A stretch of 64,000 nucleotides of DNA from Pelagihabitans pacificus (GTDB taxonomy: Bacteria > Bacteroidota > Bacteroidia > Flavobacteriales > Flavobacteriaceae). The notes below the pieces were generated by a model. It made no database searches. It was not told the origin of the DNA and saw only the letters and a list, made by a program, of their open reading frames with translations. Below, piece after piece: positions 29,401-38,065 of this stretch. The translations under genes and the position numbers were made by a program. The number at the start of each line of letters is the position of its first letter. Positions within the stretch are counted from its first letter, which is position 1. The DNA is taken from the NCBI RefSeq assembly GCF_009371985.2, contig NZ_VIKU02000006.1, forward strand, positions 124,001 to 188,000, read 5' to 3'.

Positions 29401-29650
29401 CCTTAACGGCCTCTACGGCCCCATGAACGTCATGGGCACGCACTATGAGGGGCAGGTTCCCATGCTCGCCTTTAGGGATATTCTAAAAGATGACGAAATC
29501 GCCGCGGTACTCACCTATGTGCGCAATGCGTTCGGGAATAAGGCCTCTGTCATAGATCCTGCCACCGTACGAAAAATACGGGAGGAAACCAAGGATAAAA
29601 AGGGCTTCTGGACTCCCGATGAACTTTTAAAACTGCATCCCGATGAATAA
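26486..29650 (+). CDS. PVC-type heme-binding lipoprotein: degenerate SGNH domain, propeller dehydrogenase, HEAT repeats and cytochrome c
   Basis: A 1054-residue lipoprotein (Cys26 in AVIGCTQ). In order: an SGNH-hydrolase-like domain (about 30-270), a beta-propeller dehydrogenase resembling glucose/sorbosone dehydrogenases (about 370-730), HEAT-like helices (about 760-900), and a class I cytochrome c with CITCH at 936-940. The nucleophile motif GDS is replaced by GNNL and the expected DGxH by DGFQLN, so the first domain has lost Ser and His. A near-consensus box TATATTTA at 26456-26463 could be the promoter. ATG 26486 is preferred to an upstream TTG at 26468. It overlaps the ThuA gene by 8 bases, and the pair may oxidise a sugar or polyol in the periplasm. 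Confidence 0.88.
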   Translation: MKNNTKGRFKRIGRILFLLLLAVIGCTQKEDAKINIEKGYRIVLLGNNLGARMMNFGHFETEMHQRYPESELFIRNMCDGGDTPGFRPHSGRMDPWPFEGAEEFQTELAKNSGSEGVFEKPDEWLHRLSADIIIAFFGYNESFNGPDGLNSFKKELEAFVRHTSAQKYNDSLPPNLVLVSPIAFEDLSEMHDLPDGSRENKNLELYTDAIREIAQQQQVDFIDAFHPSKQWYTENDPLTIDGFQLNSQGYMRLAKFLSNEIFGSVSENGNANREAIAKAVQDKNFYWHNDYKVPNGVHVFGRRYAPYGPDNYPYEIQKTRELTANRDTLIWSVAQGKSYDIAAADSKTTELPPVETNYKMGDSEDPANYLYGEDALQTFSLPKGYKIELFASEREFPDLANPVQISFDNKGRLWVAVMPSYPHYRPGDPKPSDKLLILEDTDGDGRADKQTTFVDGLHLPIGFEFAPEGVYVSQGTHLKLYTDTDGDDKADTEEIVLSGFDDHDTHHAISAFCADPSGAFYMAEGVFLHTNVETPYGPVRATNGGFYRYSPQRKRLERVAQVSIPNPWGIAFDDWGQDFFIETSGTKMHWMMPSTLNSIYGVASPLTEDLIEKAHRVRPTSGLEFVSSRHFPDVVQGDILLGNTIGFLGLKQHRVSEDGTGFKTNHRQDLISSTDSNFRPVDIEFAPDGSLYMVDWHNVLVGHMQHNARDPLRDHVHGRIYRITYPSRPLVQPSKIAGATIPELLENLKLPEYRTRYRTRREIRGRSPEKVSEQLKKWVAGLDSSDARYEHHLLEALWVSWGINQIDSELLARLLSTEDHRARAAAVRVLRYMGHQVANRNELMQLAANDSHGRVRLEAIVAATWMDSESGEKVLDIAQKHPLDRWMKDSYDFARTRLSGVFKERDPDLAVASHLKGADFERFKQGKKIYETEGYCITCHQENGGGLQASGYPTLVDQNWVLGSKERLIKLTLNGLYGPMNVMGTHYEGQVPMLAFRDILKDDEIAAVLTYVRNAFGNKASVIDPATVRKIREETKDKKGFWTPDELLKLHPDE

Positions 29651-30695
29651 CTTACACGTACGTTTATCCTGGCATTCAACTGCTTATCCTTATGGATTCA
29701 CCTTGGTCTTTTTACTATTGGCACTCGGACTTGTTACCTCCTGTGGCGATAAAAAATCGGCCAAGGACCAAGCCCTTGAGGGTACTGAAACGGATAGCGC
29801 GGGTACCGATGCGCGACCGCATATTGTTTTTGTAACCGGGGACGAGGAATACCGGTCAGAAGAATCAATGCCGATGTTGGCCCGGCTCGCCAGGAGGGAA
29901 CTGGATGCCAGGGTAACGGTTTGTTATGCATTGGATTCGGCGGGATACATTGCTCCCAATAGAACCGACCATATCGAAGGATTGGAAGCCTTGGAAACAG
30001 CGGATTTGATGGTCATCTTTACGCGTTTTCGAACTTTGCCCGAAAACGAGCGTACCTACATTACCGATTATGTGGAATCCGGAAAGCCAATAGTAGGTTT
30101 CCGAACGGCGACCCACGCCTTCAGGTATGAAAATGATTCTACCCTACTTTATTGGAACGATGAGTGGCCGACCAAGGTATTTGGGCAACAATGGATTACG
30201 CATCACGGCCATTTCGACGATGGGGCCCACCCATTGACCCAAGTAACCAAAATCAAGGGTACGGACCATCCGATCCTGAATGGTTTTGAACCCGTACAAA
30301 CCTACTCCTGGCTCTACCATGTCGATGGTGGGGATTGGAAGCTCTATGGCGATAGCGATCCCCTGCTCCAAGGGACTTCCCTGAAATCAAAACACGAAAT
30401 GGAGGGAAACTTGCAGAAGTATCCCTTGACGAACCCAGTGGCATGGGCCAAGAGCTATACCGGTAGTGCGGGAAAAAAGGCGCGGGTCTTTTTTACTACT
30501 TTAGGGCATCCCTATGATTTTAAATTGCCCGAAATGCGGCGTTTGGCCCTTAACGGTATCTTTTGGGCCTTGGGCCGGGAAGATGCGATTCCGGAAAATG
30601 GTACCAATGTGTCGCTGGATGCTCCCTATGAACCCAATAATTCGGGTTTTGGTGAGAAGTACAAGCTGGGGCAACGTCCCACGCAAATCAACTAA
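29643..30695 (+). CDS. ThuA-like domain lipoprotein
   Basis: A 350-residue lipoprotein (Cys in GLVTSCGDKK) with a ThuA-like, class-I-glutamine-amidotransferase fold. Visible blocks are IVFVTGDEEYRSEESMPML, GKPIVGFRTATHAF and FFTTLGHPYDF. ThuA was named for trehalose utilisation; in Bacteroidota and Planctomycetota it often sits with heme-binding dehydrogenases, as here, and it may process an oxidised sugar. The gene overlaps the end of the cytochrome gene by 8 bases, indicating a two-gene operon. Confidence 0.85.
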   Translation: MNNLHVRLSWHSTAYPYGFTLVFLLLALGLVTSCGDKKSAKDQALEGTETDSAGTDARPHIVFVTGDEEYRSEESMPMLARLARRELDARVTVCYALDSAGYIAPNRTDHIEGLEALETADLMVIFTRFRTLPENERTYITDYVESGKPIVGFRTATHAFRYENDSTLLYWNDEWPTKVFGQQWITHHGHFDDGAHPLTQVTKIKGTDHPILNGFEPVQTYSWLYHVDGGDWKLYGDSDPLLQGTSLKSKHEMEGNLQKYPLTNPVAWAKSYTGSAGKKARVFFTTLGHPYDFKLPEMRRLALNGIFWALGREDAIPENGTNVSLDAPYEPNNSGFGEKYKLGQRPTQIN

Positions 30696-30765
30696 GTCAT
30701 GATGCCAACAGGACCCGCTCTTCCTAAATCTATCCTAAACCAGACCGGACTGCTTTAAAAAATCC

Positions 30766-30773
30766 TATTTTTG
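30766..30773 (+). promoter_or_regulatory. TAnnTTTG promoter element of the OstA-like gene
   Basis: TATTTTTG; its last three bases are an in-frame TTG at 30771, which cannot be the start if this box is used. No TTG at -33 was found. Confidence 0.5.
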
Positions 30774-30788
30774 CGGAAATTCTCTAGC

Positions 30789-32546
30789 TTGAACAGGTTA
30801 TACTACCTTTTTGTTTTTTTCTTTATCAGCGGTTGGACCGTTGCCCAAGAGGAGCAGGAATCGGATACCACACAAATCAATATCGTGTATGGGGCCAACT
30901 TTACCAAGGACGAGGAACAGTTCCCCGGGGCCTTTATTTTTAGTAAGGACGAACGGCAGGTTCAATTTGAGCATCAAGGGGCCGACCTTTGGTGCGATAT
31001 CGCCATTCATTATCAGAAAGAGAATCGTTTGCGAGCCCTTGGCAATGTACGGTTGCAACAAGGCGATTCGGTAGAATTGGTAAGCGGTACAATCGATTAC
31101 GATGGCGAGACCAAGCTGGCCAAGGCCTATGAAGAGGTTGTTTTGACGAACAAAACCATGACCATCACCACCGATACCCTTTATTTCGACCGTGAAAAAC
31201 AAGAGTCGTACTATCAGGATTCCGGTACCGTCGTGGATTCCGTCAACACCCTCACCAGTGAGATAGGCCGGTATTTTCTAGAAATTAAAAAGGCACAGTT
31301 TTTAGACAGTGTGCATATCGATAATCCGGATTTCACGCTTGACTCGGAACAACTCGATTACTATACGAACTCAAAAAACGCCTACATGTACGGGCCCTCG
31401 ACCATTATCGGTGAAACGTATAAAATGTATTGCGAACGCGGTTTTTACGATACCAACGTAGAGAGTGGATATGGGATCAAGAATACCCGTATCGACTATA
31501 ACAATCGCATCATCGAAGGAGACAGCGTATATTTCGAGAAAGCAAGCGAGTTCGCCTCGGCCACCAACAATATCAAGGTCACCGATACCATCAATAAAGG
31601 GGTGATCAAAGCCCACTATGCGGAAGTCTACAAGGCCAAAGATTCCGTTTTTGCCACGAAACGGGCCGTTTCCATAAGTCTGGTCGAGCAAGATTCCCTT
31701 TACATGCACGGCGATACCTTGATGGTCACCGGGAAACCGGAATACCGTATTCTACGGGCCTTTCGAAATGCCAAGTTTTACAAGACCGATCTGAGCGGCA
31801 AATGTGATTCCATTCATTCCGAACAACGAACGGGCGTCACAAAATTGATTAAGAATCCGGTTATCTGGAACGGCGAGAATCAGATGACAGGGGACAGCAT
31901 TCACCTTATCTCCGATCTAAAGACCGAAAAATTGGATTCGCTCAAAGTGCTCAATAACGCTTTTGTCATCTCTCAGGACACTATCGGAAAGGTGGGCTAC
32001 AACCAGGCCAAGGGCAAAGACCTGTTCGGGAAATTCATCGACAATGAACTCAAGTATATCGATTTGATCAAAAACACCGAGGTGATTTACTATATGTACG
32101 ATGAGTTGGATTTAATTGGAATCAACAAGACCATTTGTAGCAAAATCAACATTACCTTGGCCAACAACGATATCGAGGACCTGACCTTTATTACCGAGCC
32201 CGACGGGGATATTTTTCCGGAAAAGGACCTTCCGGAAAACAGCAGGAAGCTCAAGGGGTTTGTATGGAGGGGCGATGAGCGGATCCTTACCAAGGACGAT
32301 ATTTTTGACGAGGACGACAACAACATTGAACTCGTCGTTATCAGGGGTGTCAACAATCCGATAGACATTGATTTGGAGGAGGAGGACCGTTCATTGAACG
32401 AAAGCGACCCCGTGAATAATATACAACCGGGGAATTCGGGGGAAACCGACAAAAAATCAAAATTTCCGGGGAAGAAACCCAAAATCTCCAAGACCTCCCA
32501 GCCCCTCAAGCCAAAGGCAACCCCGAAAATGGAAAGAGTAGAGTAA
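30789..32546 (+). CDS. OstA/LptA-like outer-membrane biogenesis protein
   Basis: A large exported member of the OstA (LptA-like) family, whose proteins bind lipopolysaccharide and carry it across the periplasm. About 585 residues: signal peptide (NRLYYLFVFFFISGWTVAQ), then repeated beta-strand units such as VRLQQGDSVELVSGTIDYD and KGVIKAHYAEVYKAKDSVF, and a basic, proline/lysine-rich tail of about 60 residues. The family is usually much shorter in proteobacteria; the long form is common in Bacteroidota. The start is taken as TTG 30789, because an earlier TTG (30771) lies inside the promoter box. Confidence 0.75.
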   Translation: MNRLYYLFVFFFISGWTVAQEEQESDTTQINIVYGANFTKDEEQFPGAFIFSKDERQVQFEHQGADLWCDIAIHYQKENRLRALGNVRLQQGDSVELVSGTIDYDGETKLAKAYEEVVLTNKTMTITTDTLYFDREKQESYYQDSGTVVDSVNTLTSEIGRYFLEIKKAQFLDSVHIDNPDFTLDSEQLDYYTNSKNAYMYGPSTIIGETYKMYCERGFYDTNVESGYGIKNTRIDYNNRIIEGDSVYFEKASEFASATNNIKVTDTINKGVIKAHYAEVYKAKDSVFATKRAVSISLVEQDSLYMHGDTLMVTGKPEYRILRAFRNAKFYKTDLSGKCDSIHSEQRTGVTKLIKNPVIWNGENQMTGDSIHLISDLKTEKLDSLKVLNNAFVISQDTIGKVGYNQAKGKDLFGKFIDNELKYIDLIKNTEVIYYMYDELDLIGINKTICSKINITLANNDIEDLTFITEPDGDIFPEKDLPENSRKLKGFVWRGDERILTKDDIFDEDDNNIELVVIRGVNNPIDIDLEEEDRSLNESDPVNNIQPGNSGETDKKSKFPGKKPKISKTSQPLKPKATPKMERVE

Positions 32547-32565
32547 CAATAAGGGTCCCCACTTG

Positions 32566-33747
32566 ATGAAAAAAGACTTCCTGACATACCAGGCCCAGAC
32601 CACCCCCCATCCCTTGGCGTTGGAGATATCCCATGCAAAGGGAAGCTACATCTATGATACCGATGGCAAGGCACACCTCGATTTTGTAGCAGGCGTTTCG
32701 GCCTGTAGCCTAGGCCATTGTCACCCCAAAGTGGTCGACGCCATTCAAAAACAAGCGGAAACCTATATGCATGTGATGGTTTACGGGGAATACATCCAAG
32801 AACCGGCCGTGGCATATACCAAACTACTTGCCTCTTTCTTACCAGCACCCTTGGAAACAACCTATTTGGTGAATTCGGGAACGGAAGCCATTGAAGGAGC
32901 CCTGAAACTGGCCCGCCGCCATACGGGGCGTACGGAACTCATTGCAGCCCGTCGTGCGTATCATGGAAACACCCTGGGGAGCTTAAGTGTTACCGACTAC
33001 GAAGTGCGAAAGAGTGTATTTCGGCCTTTGATTCCCGATGTGCGATTCATTCATTTCAATGCGCCCATTTCGCTTTCCGCCATCACCGAAAAAACGGCGG
33101 CGGTCATCTTGGAAACCATTCAAGGAGGGGCCGGTTTTATAGAACCCAAAGCAGGTTATTTGAGAAAAGTACGGGAACGCTGCGACGAAGTGGGCGCACT
33201 CCTGATTTTAGACGAAATCCAACCGGGCTTCGGCCGCACTGGAAAATTGTTCGCATTCGAGCATTACGATTGCATACCGGACATTTTAGTGATGGGCAAG
33301 GGAATGGCCTCCGGACTTCCCGTAGGTGCCTTTACCGCCTCCAAAGTAATGATGGAGAGTCTCCAAGACCGACCCAAGCTGGGACATATTACCACTTTCG
33401 GGGGAAACCCAGTGGTAGCCGCCGCCAGTTTGGCGACCTTAGGGGTACTAACCGAGACGAAGCTTATTGCGGAGACCCTGGAGAAGGAAAAGCGCTTCCG
33501 CCAGTTGTTAAAACACGAGCATATCAAGGAAATTCGCGGAAAGGGATTAATGCTCGCCCTGATCCTAAAAACGCCCGAAATGGCGAATTACCTGGTATTG
33601 GAATGTGCAAATCAAGGCCTTATCCTTTTTTGGTTGTTGTTTGAACCTAAGGCGGTTAGAATATCCCCACCGCTGACTATATCGATGGGGGAAATTGAAA
33701 AAGGATGCAGGTTGTTACTCGAAGTTTTAACGAAATACAAGCAATAA
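32566..33747 (+). CDS. Class III PLP-dependent aminotransferase
   Basis: A 393-residue pyridoxal-phosphate enzyme of the acetylornithine/4-aminobutyrate aminotransferase group. Motifs: NSGTEAIEGALKLAR (PLP phosphate site), ILDEIQPGFGRTG with the cofactor-stacking Asp, and the Schiff-base Lys245 in VMGKGMASGLP. No arginine-biosynthesis genes are nearby, so the amino donor and acceptor are open. The start is the ATG at 32566, just after an in-frame TTG. A weak hairpin with five T (33796-33816) follows. Confidence 0.85.
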   Translation: MKKDFLTYQAQTTPHPLALEISHAKGSYIYDTDGKAHLDFVAGVSACSLGHCHPKVVDAIQKQAETYMHVMVYGEYIQEPAVAYTKLLASFLPAPLETTYLVNSGTEAIEGALKLARRHTGRTELIAARRAYHGNTLGSLSVTDYEVRKSVFRPLIPDVRFIHFNAPISLSAITEKTAAVILETIQGGAGFIEPKAGYLRKVRERCDEVGALLILDEIQPGFGRTGKLFAFEHYDCIPDILVMGKGMASGLPVGAFTASKVMMESLQDRPKLGHITTFGGNPVVAAASLATLGVLTETKLIAETLEKEKRFRQLLKHEHIKEIRGKGLMLALILKTPEMANYLVLECANQGLILFWLLFEPKAVRISPPLTISMGEIEKGCRLLLEVLTKYKQ

Positions 33748-33844
33748 ACTGTTAACTAATTTGTTAATAATATAGCCCAAATCGGGGATTGAAAGTAGTC
33801 GCAAAAGACTATTTTTAATTCCATAGTTTAACCAAAACGTTCCT

Positions 33845-35248
33845 ATGGCATTTGAATCTGAGGAAAGACCCAGTCAATCCATCACCAAGTTCGAGTCGAT
33901 GCTCAAGACCGATGACGTCTATTTTTTCGATGCGGAGGACTTCGAGGAAATTATTCACCACTACCTCAATCACGGAAAAGTCGCTTTGGCCAAAAAGGCC
34001 ATTAAGATAGGGCTGCAGCAGCACCCCGCCAGTATTGAGTTAAAACTGTTGGATGTAGAAGTACTCGTATTCGAAAACAACCTGGAGGTAGCGGAACGAC
34101 TGCTCGATGAGCTACAAATGCTCGACAGCAACAACGAGGAAATCTATATTCAACGGGCCAATATCTATTCTAAAAAAGACAATCATGAAGCAGCGGTAGC
34201 CCTACTTCAGGAAGCCCTGCAATGGACCTCCAATAGTTTCGATATCCACTCGCTCCTGGGTATGGAATACCTGTTCATGGACGATTTTAAACTAGCCAAG
34301 GAGAATTTCATGAAATGTGTCTCCTTCGACGAGCAAGACTACTCATCATTGTACAACGTTGTGTATTGTTTTGAATTTTTAGAAGATTACGATGGGGCCA
34401 TTCACTACCTGAACGACTATTTAGATCGAAATCCGTATTGCGAAGTGGCCTGGCACCAGTTGGGAAAACAGTATTACACCAAAAAAATGTATCCCGAAGC
34501 CCTTGCAGCATTTGATTTTGCCGTTATTGCCGATGATCGCTTTATCGGGGCCTATTTTGAAAAAGGGAAAGTGCTCGAAAAAATGGGGAAATACGAAGAG
34601 GCGATTGAAAATTACGAAACCACGCTCAAGCTCGAAGATCCGACCTCCCATGCCTATTTGCGGATCGGACGTTGTTACGAAAAAAAGGGCAACGATGAGA
34701 TGGCGAAATATCACTATTATAAGACCGTACATGAGGATCCATTGCTCGATAAGGGATGGTTGGTGATTACTGAGTTCTACTTTAAAAAAGGGAATTATAA
34801 AAGGGCCCTTTATTATATCAACAAAGCCCTGAACATCGACGGGGACAATCCCAGCTACTGGAAAAAGTGTGGAAAAATACATACCGCGCTCAAGGACTAT
34901 GATAATGCCGATTTTTCCTACAAGCATACCATTGATCTAGGCAACTATGAGTTGGATACCTGGCTCAGTTGGGCTGCCGTGGCCGTGCTGGACCATCGCC
35001 TGGATGATGCCCTTCATATTTTGACACAGGGTCAGGAGTTTTATCCCGAATGTGTTGAAATCATTTACAGGAAAGCCGGTATCCATTTAGTGAAAGGAGA
35101 CCGGGTTAACGGTCGGATAGCCTTAATGAAAGCCTTAAAACAAGATTTGGAAGGGTTCGAGCAATTCAACAAGGAGTTTCCGGAATTCAGTACCCAGGAT
35201 TGGGTATTGGAACTGGTTTCGGCCTCTAAAAAAACCTCCCGCTCTTAG
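33845..35248 (+). CDS. Tetratricopeptide-repeat protein
   Basis: A 467-residue cytosolic protein (no signal peptide) made largely of TPR units, roughly from residue 40 to 440; clear examples include YEEAIENYETTLKLEDPTS and YKRALYYINKALNIDGDNP. TPR arrays bind other proteins. Conserved flavobacterial homologues lack a defined role. Downstream are the DUF368 genes. Function not assigned. Confidence 0.8.
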   Translation: MAFESEERPSQSITKFESMLKTDDVYFFDAEDFEEIIHHYLNHGKVALAKKAIKIGLQQHPASIELKLLDVEVLVFENNLEVAERLLDELQMLDSNNEEIYIQRANIYSKKDNHEAAVALLQEALQWTSNSFDIHSLLGMEYLFMDDFKLAKENFMKCVSFDEQDYSSLYNVVYCFEFLEDYDGAIHYLNDYLDRNPYCEVAWHQLGKQYYTKKMYPEALAAFDFAVIADDRFIGAYFEKGKVLEKMGKYEEAIENYETTLKLEDPTSHAYLRIGRCYEKKGNDEMAKYHYYKTVHEDPLLDKGWLVITEFYFKKGNYKRALYYINKALNIDGDNPSYWKKCGKIHTALKDYDNADFSYKHTIDLGNYELDTWLSWAAVAVLDHRLDDALHILTQGQEFYPECVEIIYRKAGIHLVKGDRVNGRIALMKALKQDLEGFEQFNKEFPEFSTQDWVLELVSASKKTSRS

Positions 35249-35391
35249 CAAACCGGTTTCCTAACCTATAACCTTGAAAGCCCTGACCACCCTGTAAATG
35301 GCCTATCGCTTTGAAAGAAGTCTTTTTCCAATGCCGTAAAGTGAAATATTGTTCCTTTATTTGCCCTCGTTAAACTATTGCATCCCATTTT

Positions 35392-36306
35392 ATGAAGCCA
35401 CGAAATACGTTGCAATACCTCTTCATAACCCTTAAAGGAATGGCTATGGGCATCGCCGAGCTGGTGCCAGGCGTTTCAGGGGGTACCATTGCCTTTGTAG
35501 CGGGTATCTACGAAGAACTGATTTCCTCGATCAACAAGGTGAACCTCAAAACGGTGCACATTTGGCGCGAAAAAGGGTTCAGGGCATTCTGGGACGAACT
35601 GAACGGGAATTTTTTGGTAGCACTTGTTTTGGGCATGGCCATTAGCATCTTTTCATTTTCCAAGGTCATTAGCTGGCTTCTCGAAAACGAACCCATTCCC
35701 CTATGGTCGTTCTTTTTCGGATTGGTGGTCGCCAGTGTGGTCTTCGTGGGTAAAGCGATAAAAAAATGGAACCTGGCCACCATTTTACTATTGCTCCTCG
35801 GGGCGGTCGTCGCCTATTACATCACCACCCTGCCCCCGTCTGCGAATACGGACAGTCTTCCTTTTTTGTTTTTTTCCGGTGCCCTTGCCATCTGTGCGAT
35901 GATCTTACCGGGCATTTCGGGTTCTTTCATATTGGTGTTGTTGGGCTCCTATAAGACGGTACTGGACGCGGTTGACGGGAAAGACCTTCAAATACTATTG
36001 ACGGTCGCCGCAGGGGCCCTGTTCGGTTTGTTCAGTTTCGCGAGGTTGCTAAAGTGGATGTTCGACCACCGGAAAAATATCACCTTGGCCGTGCTTACCG
36101 GATTTATCCTAGGTTCGCTTAACAAAATATGGCCTTGGAAAAAAGTATTGGAGACCAAGACCATCGGTAAAAAAGTATTGGTTATCGACGAAAATATTTC
36201 TCCTTTTTCTTTTGAAGGCGACCCAAAATTACTCTGGGCCATTGTAGCGGCCATCATCGGTTTTTCCCTTATTTTTATGCTGGAGAAATTGGCTTCCAAA
36301 AAATAA
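35392..36306 (+). CDS. DUF368 (PopT-type) undecaprenyl-phosphate translocase, copy 1
   Basis: A 304-residue polytopic membrane protein of the DUF368 family. Members were shown (PopT) to return undecaprenyl phosphate, the lipid carrier of cell-wall and O-antigen synthesis, to the cytosolic leaflet. Two copies of the family repeat are visible: AELVPGVSGGTIAFVAGIYE (about 23-42) and MILPGISGSFILVLLGSY (about 174-191), as expected for an inverted-repeat transporter. It is 12 bases upstream of its paralogue, so both are probably co-transcribed. Confidence 0.88.
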   Translation: MKPRNTLQYLFITLKGMAMGIAELVPGVSGGTIAFVAGIYEELISSINKVNLKTVHIWREKGFRAFWDELNGNFLVALVLGMAISIFSFSKVISWLLENEPIPLWSFFFGLVVASVVFVGKAIKKWNLATILLLLLGAVVAYYITTLPPSANTDSLPFLFFSGALAICAMILPGISGSFILVLLGSYKTVLDAVDGKDLQILLTVAAGALFGLFSFARLLKWMFDHRKNITLAVLTGFILGSLNKIWPWKKVLETKTIGKKVLVIDENISPFSFEGDPKLLWAIVAAIIGFSLIFMLEKLASKK

Positions 36307-36318
36307 CGTGGCGCTTTC

Positions 36319-37338
36319 ATGTATGAACCGAGAACACTCTTAGACAAAATTTTTCTGGTCATCAAAGGGCTCTGTATGGGTGCGGCCAACAAAGTACCAG
36401 GGGTATCTGGAGGTATTGTGGCCTTTGTAGGCGGGTTTTACGAGGAATTTATCTATTCGCTGCAAAAAGTAAATTACAAGGCCTTTAAGTTGTTGTTCAA
36501 TGGCCGGTTCAAAAGCTTCTACCGTTATGTGAACGGCTCTTTCCTGACCCTTCTTATTTTCGGGATGTTGGTGAGCTATTTTAGCGTATCGAAGCTCTTG
36601 GACTATTTCCTGGAACGCAAGGAACTTTTTGTATGGGCCGCTTTTTTTGGGATGATCTTGGGATCGATCCATTACATCGGCAAGGATTTTGGGCACTGGA
36701 ACAAACGTACCATTCCGGCCGGGATCATTGGGTTGGTCATCGGCATCTCTATCAGTTTTTTGAGTCCGGCCAAGGAGAACGATAACCTCTTGTTCATATT
36801 TTTGTGTGGCATTATCAGTGTCTCGGGGATGACACTTCCTGGACTTTCCGGCTCGTTCATCTTGATTCTTTTGGGAAATTATGTATTGTTGCTGGTCGAT
36901 TCGGTGAACGCCTTGTATGATACCTTTGCCGAAATCATTAAGGGCGATTTTAGTTTTATCGATAACGGCGCCCGATTGAACACGCTTAAAATCCTGGCGG
37001 TATTTACCGCGGGGTCTGCTGCGGGGCTCGTAACACTATCGCATATCCTCACCTATGTGCTAAAGCACTTTAAGCACATTACCACGGCCACTATTTTAGG
37101 ATTTATCACCGGTTCGCTCGGGGTGGTATGGCCCTGGAAAAAAACGATCTTCAGAACCGATGCGGATGGCGCTATACTGTTCGATTCGAACGGGAAGGAG
37201 ATCGTGGCCAACTACGAACGTTATTTTCCCGATTTTGCAAACGGGGAAAACTGGTGGGCGCTTTTCTTTGTTGTCATTGGAATCGGTATCTTATTAGCAC
37301 TCGATTGGTATGGAAAAAACAGGAAACGACTGGCATAG
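36319..37338 (+). CDS. DUF368 (PopT-type) undecaprenyl-phosphate translocase, copy 2
   Basis: A 339-residue paralogue of the preceding gene with the same two repeat motifs, ANKVPGVSGGIVAFVGGFYE and MTLPGLSGSFILILLGNY, and longer loops before its last helix. Tandem DUF368 genes suggest either two pH or ion optima, as proposed for redundant C55-P translocases, or a heteromer. Its end overlaps the aroE start by 29 bases. Confidence 0.88.
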   Translation: MYEPRTLLDKIFLVIKGLCMGAANKVPGVSGGIVAFVGGFYEEFIYSLQKVNYKAFKLLFNGRFKSFYRYVNGSFLTLLIFGMLVSYFSVSKLLDYFLERKELFVWAAFFGMILGSIHYIGKDFGHWNKRTIPAGIIGLVIGISISFLSPAKENDNLLFIFLCGIISVSGMTLPGLSGSFILILLGNYVLLLVDSVNALYDTFAEIIKGDFSFIDNGARLNTLKILAVFTAGSAAGLVTLSHILTYVLKHFKHITTATILGFITGSLGVVWPWKKTIFRTDADGAILFDSNGKEIVANYERYFPDFANGENWWALFFVVIGIGILLALDWYGKNRKRLA

Positions 37339-38065
37339 GTTCGGCCTAATCGGAAAAAACATTGGCTACTCTTTTTCGAAGGGTTATTTTACGAAGAAGT
37401 TCAAGGACCTGGGCCTGGACCAACACAGCTATGAGAACTTTGACCTCCCCCAGATCGGCGACTTTGAGGCGCTAAAGGGGCAAACGGATACCATCAAAGG
37501 GTTCAATGTCACCATCCCCTACAAGGAGGCCATACTCCCCTACCTAACGACCATCGACCCGGAGGCCGAAAAAATCGGGGCGGTCAACACCATTAAGGTA
37601 GAAGGGGCGACGTTTACGGGTTACAATACCGACGTATACGGTTTTCAACAATCGTTGGAACCTTTGTTGCAGCCACAGCATACCAAGGCGTTGATTCTCG
37701 GTACGGGCGGTGCCTCGAAAGCGGTCGCCTATGTGTTGAAGGCCTTGGATATCGATTACCGGTTGGTTTCCCGCCGACCCCGGACCGATGAACTGGGCTA
37801 CGATGCCCTGACAGAGGAGATCATGGAAAGGCATACGATCATCGTGAACTGCACTCCCCTGGGCACGTACCCGAATATCTCGGAAAAACCACCCATTCCC
37901 TATCATTTTGTACACCGAGGACATTTACTCTTCGACCTGATCTACAATCCGCCCAAGACGGCTTTTTTGGCGGAGGGGGAGGCCCGTGGCGCAACTATCA
38001 GCAATGGACTTCGCATGTTGCAACTACAGGCGGAAAGGGCCTGGGAGATCTGGACGACCCCCTAA
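37310..38065 (+). CDS. aroE: Shikimate dehydrogenase
   Basis: Reduces 3-dehydroshikimate to shikimate with NADPH in chorismate synthesis. At 251 residues it is slightly short, as is usual in flavobacteria. Motifs: GKNIGYSFSKGYF (shikimate-binding serines), NVTIPYKEA with the catalytic Lys, GAVNTI, GYNTDVYGF with the catalytic Asp, and the Rossmann GTGGASKAVAY. The start overlaps the second DUF368 gene by 29 bases in another frame, so expression is coupled to the membrane genes. Confidence 0.94.
   Translation: MEKTGNDWHRFGLIGKNIGYSFSKGYFTKKFKDLGLDQHSYENFDLPQIGDFEALKGQTDTIKGFNVTIPYKEAILPYLTTIDPEAEKIGAVNTIKVEGATFTGYNTDVYGFQQSLEPLLQPQHTKALILGTGGASKAVAYVLKALDIDYRLVSRRPRTDELGYDALTEEIMERHTIIVNCTPLGTYPNISEKPPIPYHFVHRGHLLFDLIYNPPKTAFLAEGEARGATISNGLRMLQLQAERAWEIWTTP

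Noticed and set aside
32090-32860. Minus-strand open frame of 256 codons
   Set aside because: It lies opposite the OstA-like gene and the aminotransferase start, has no family similarity, and is explained by the codon pattern of the plus-strand genes.
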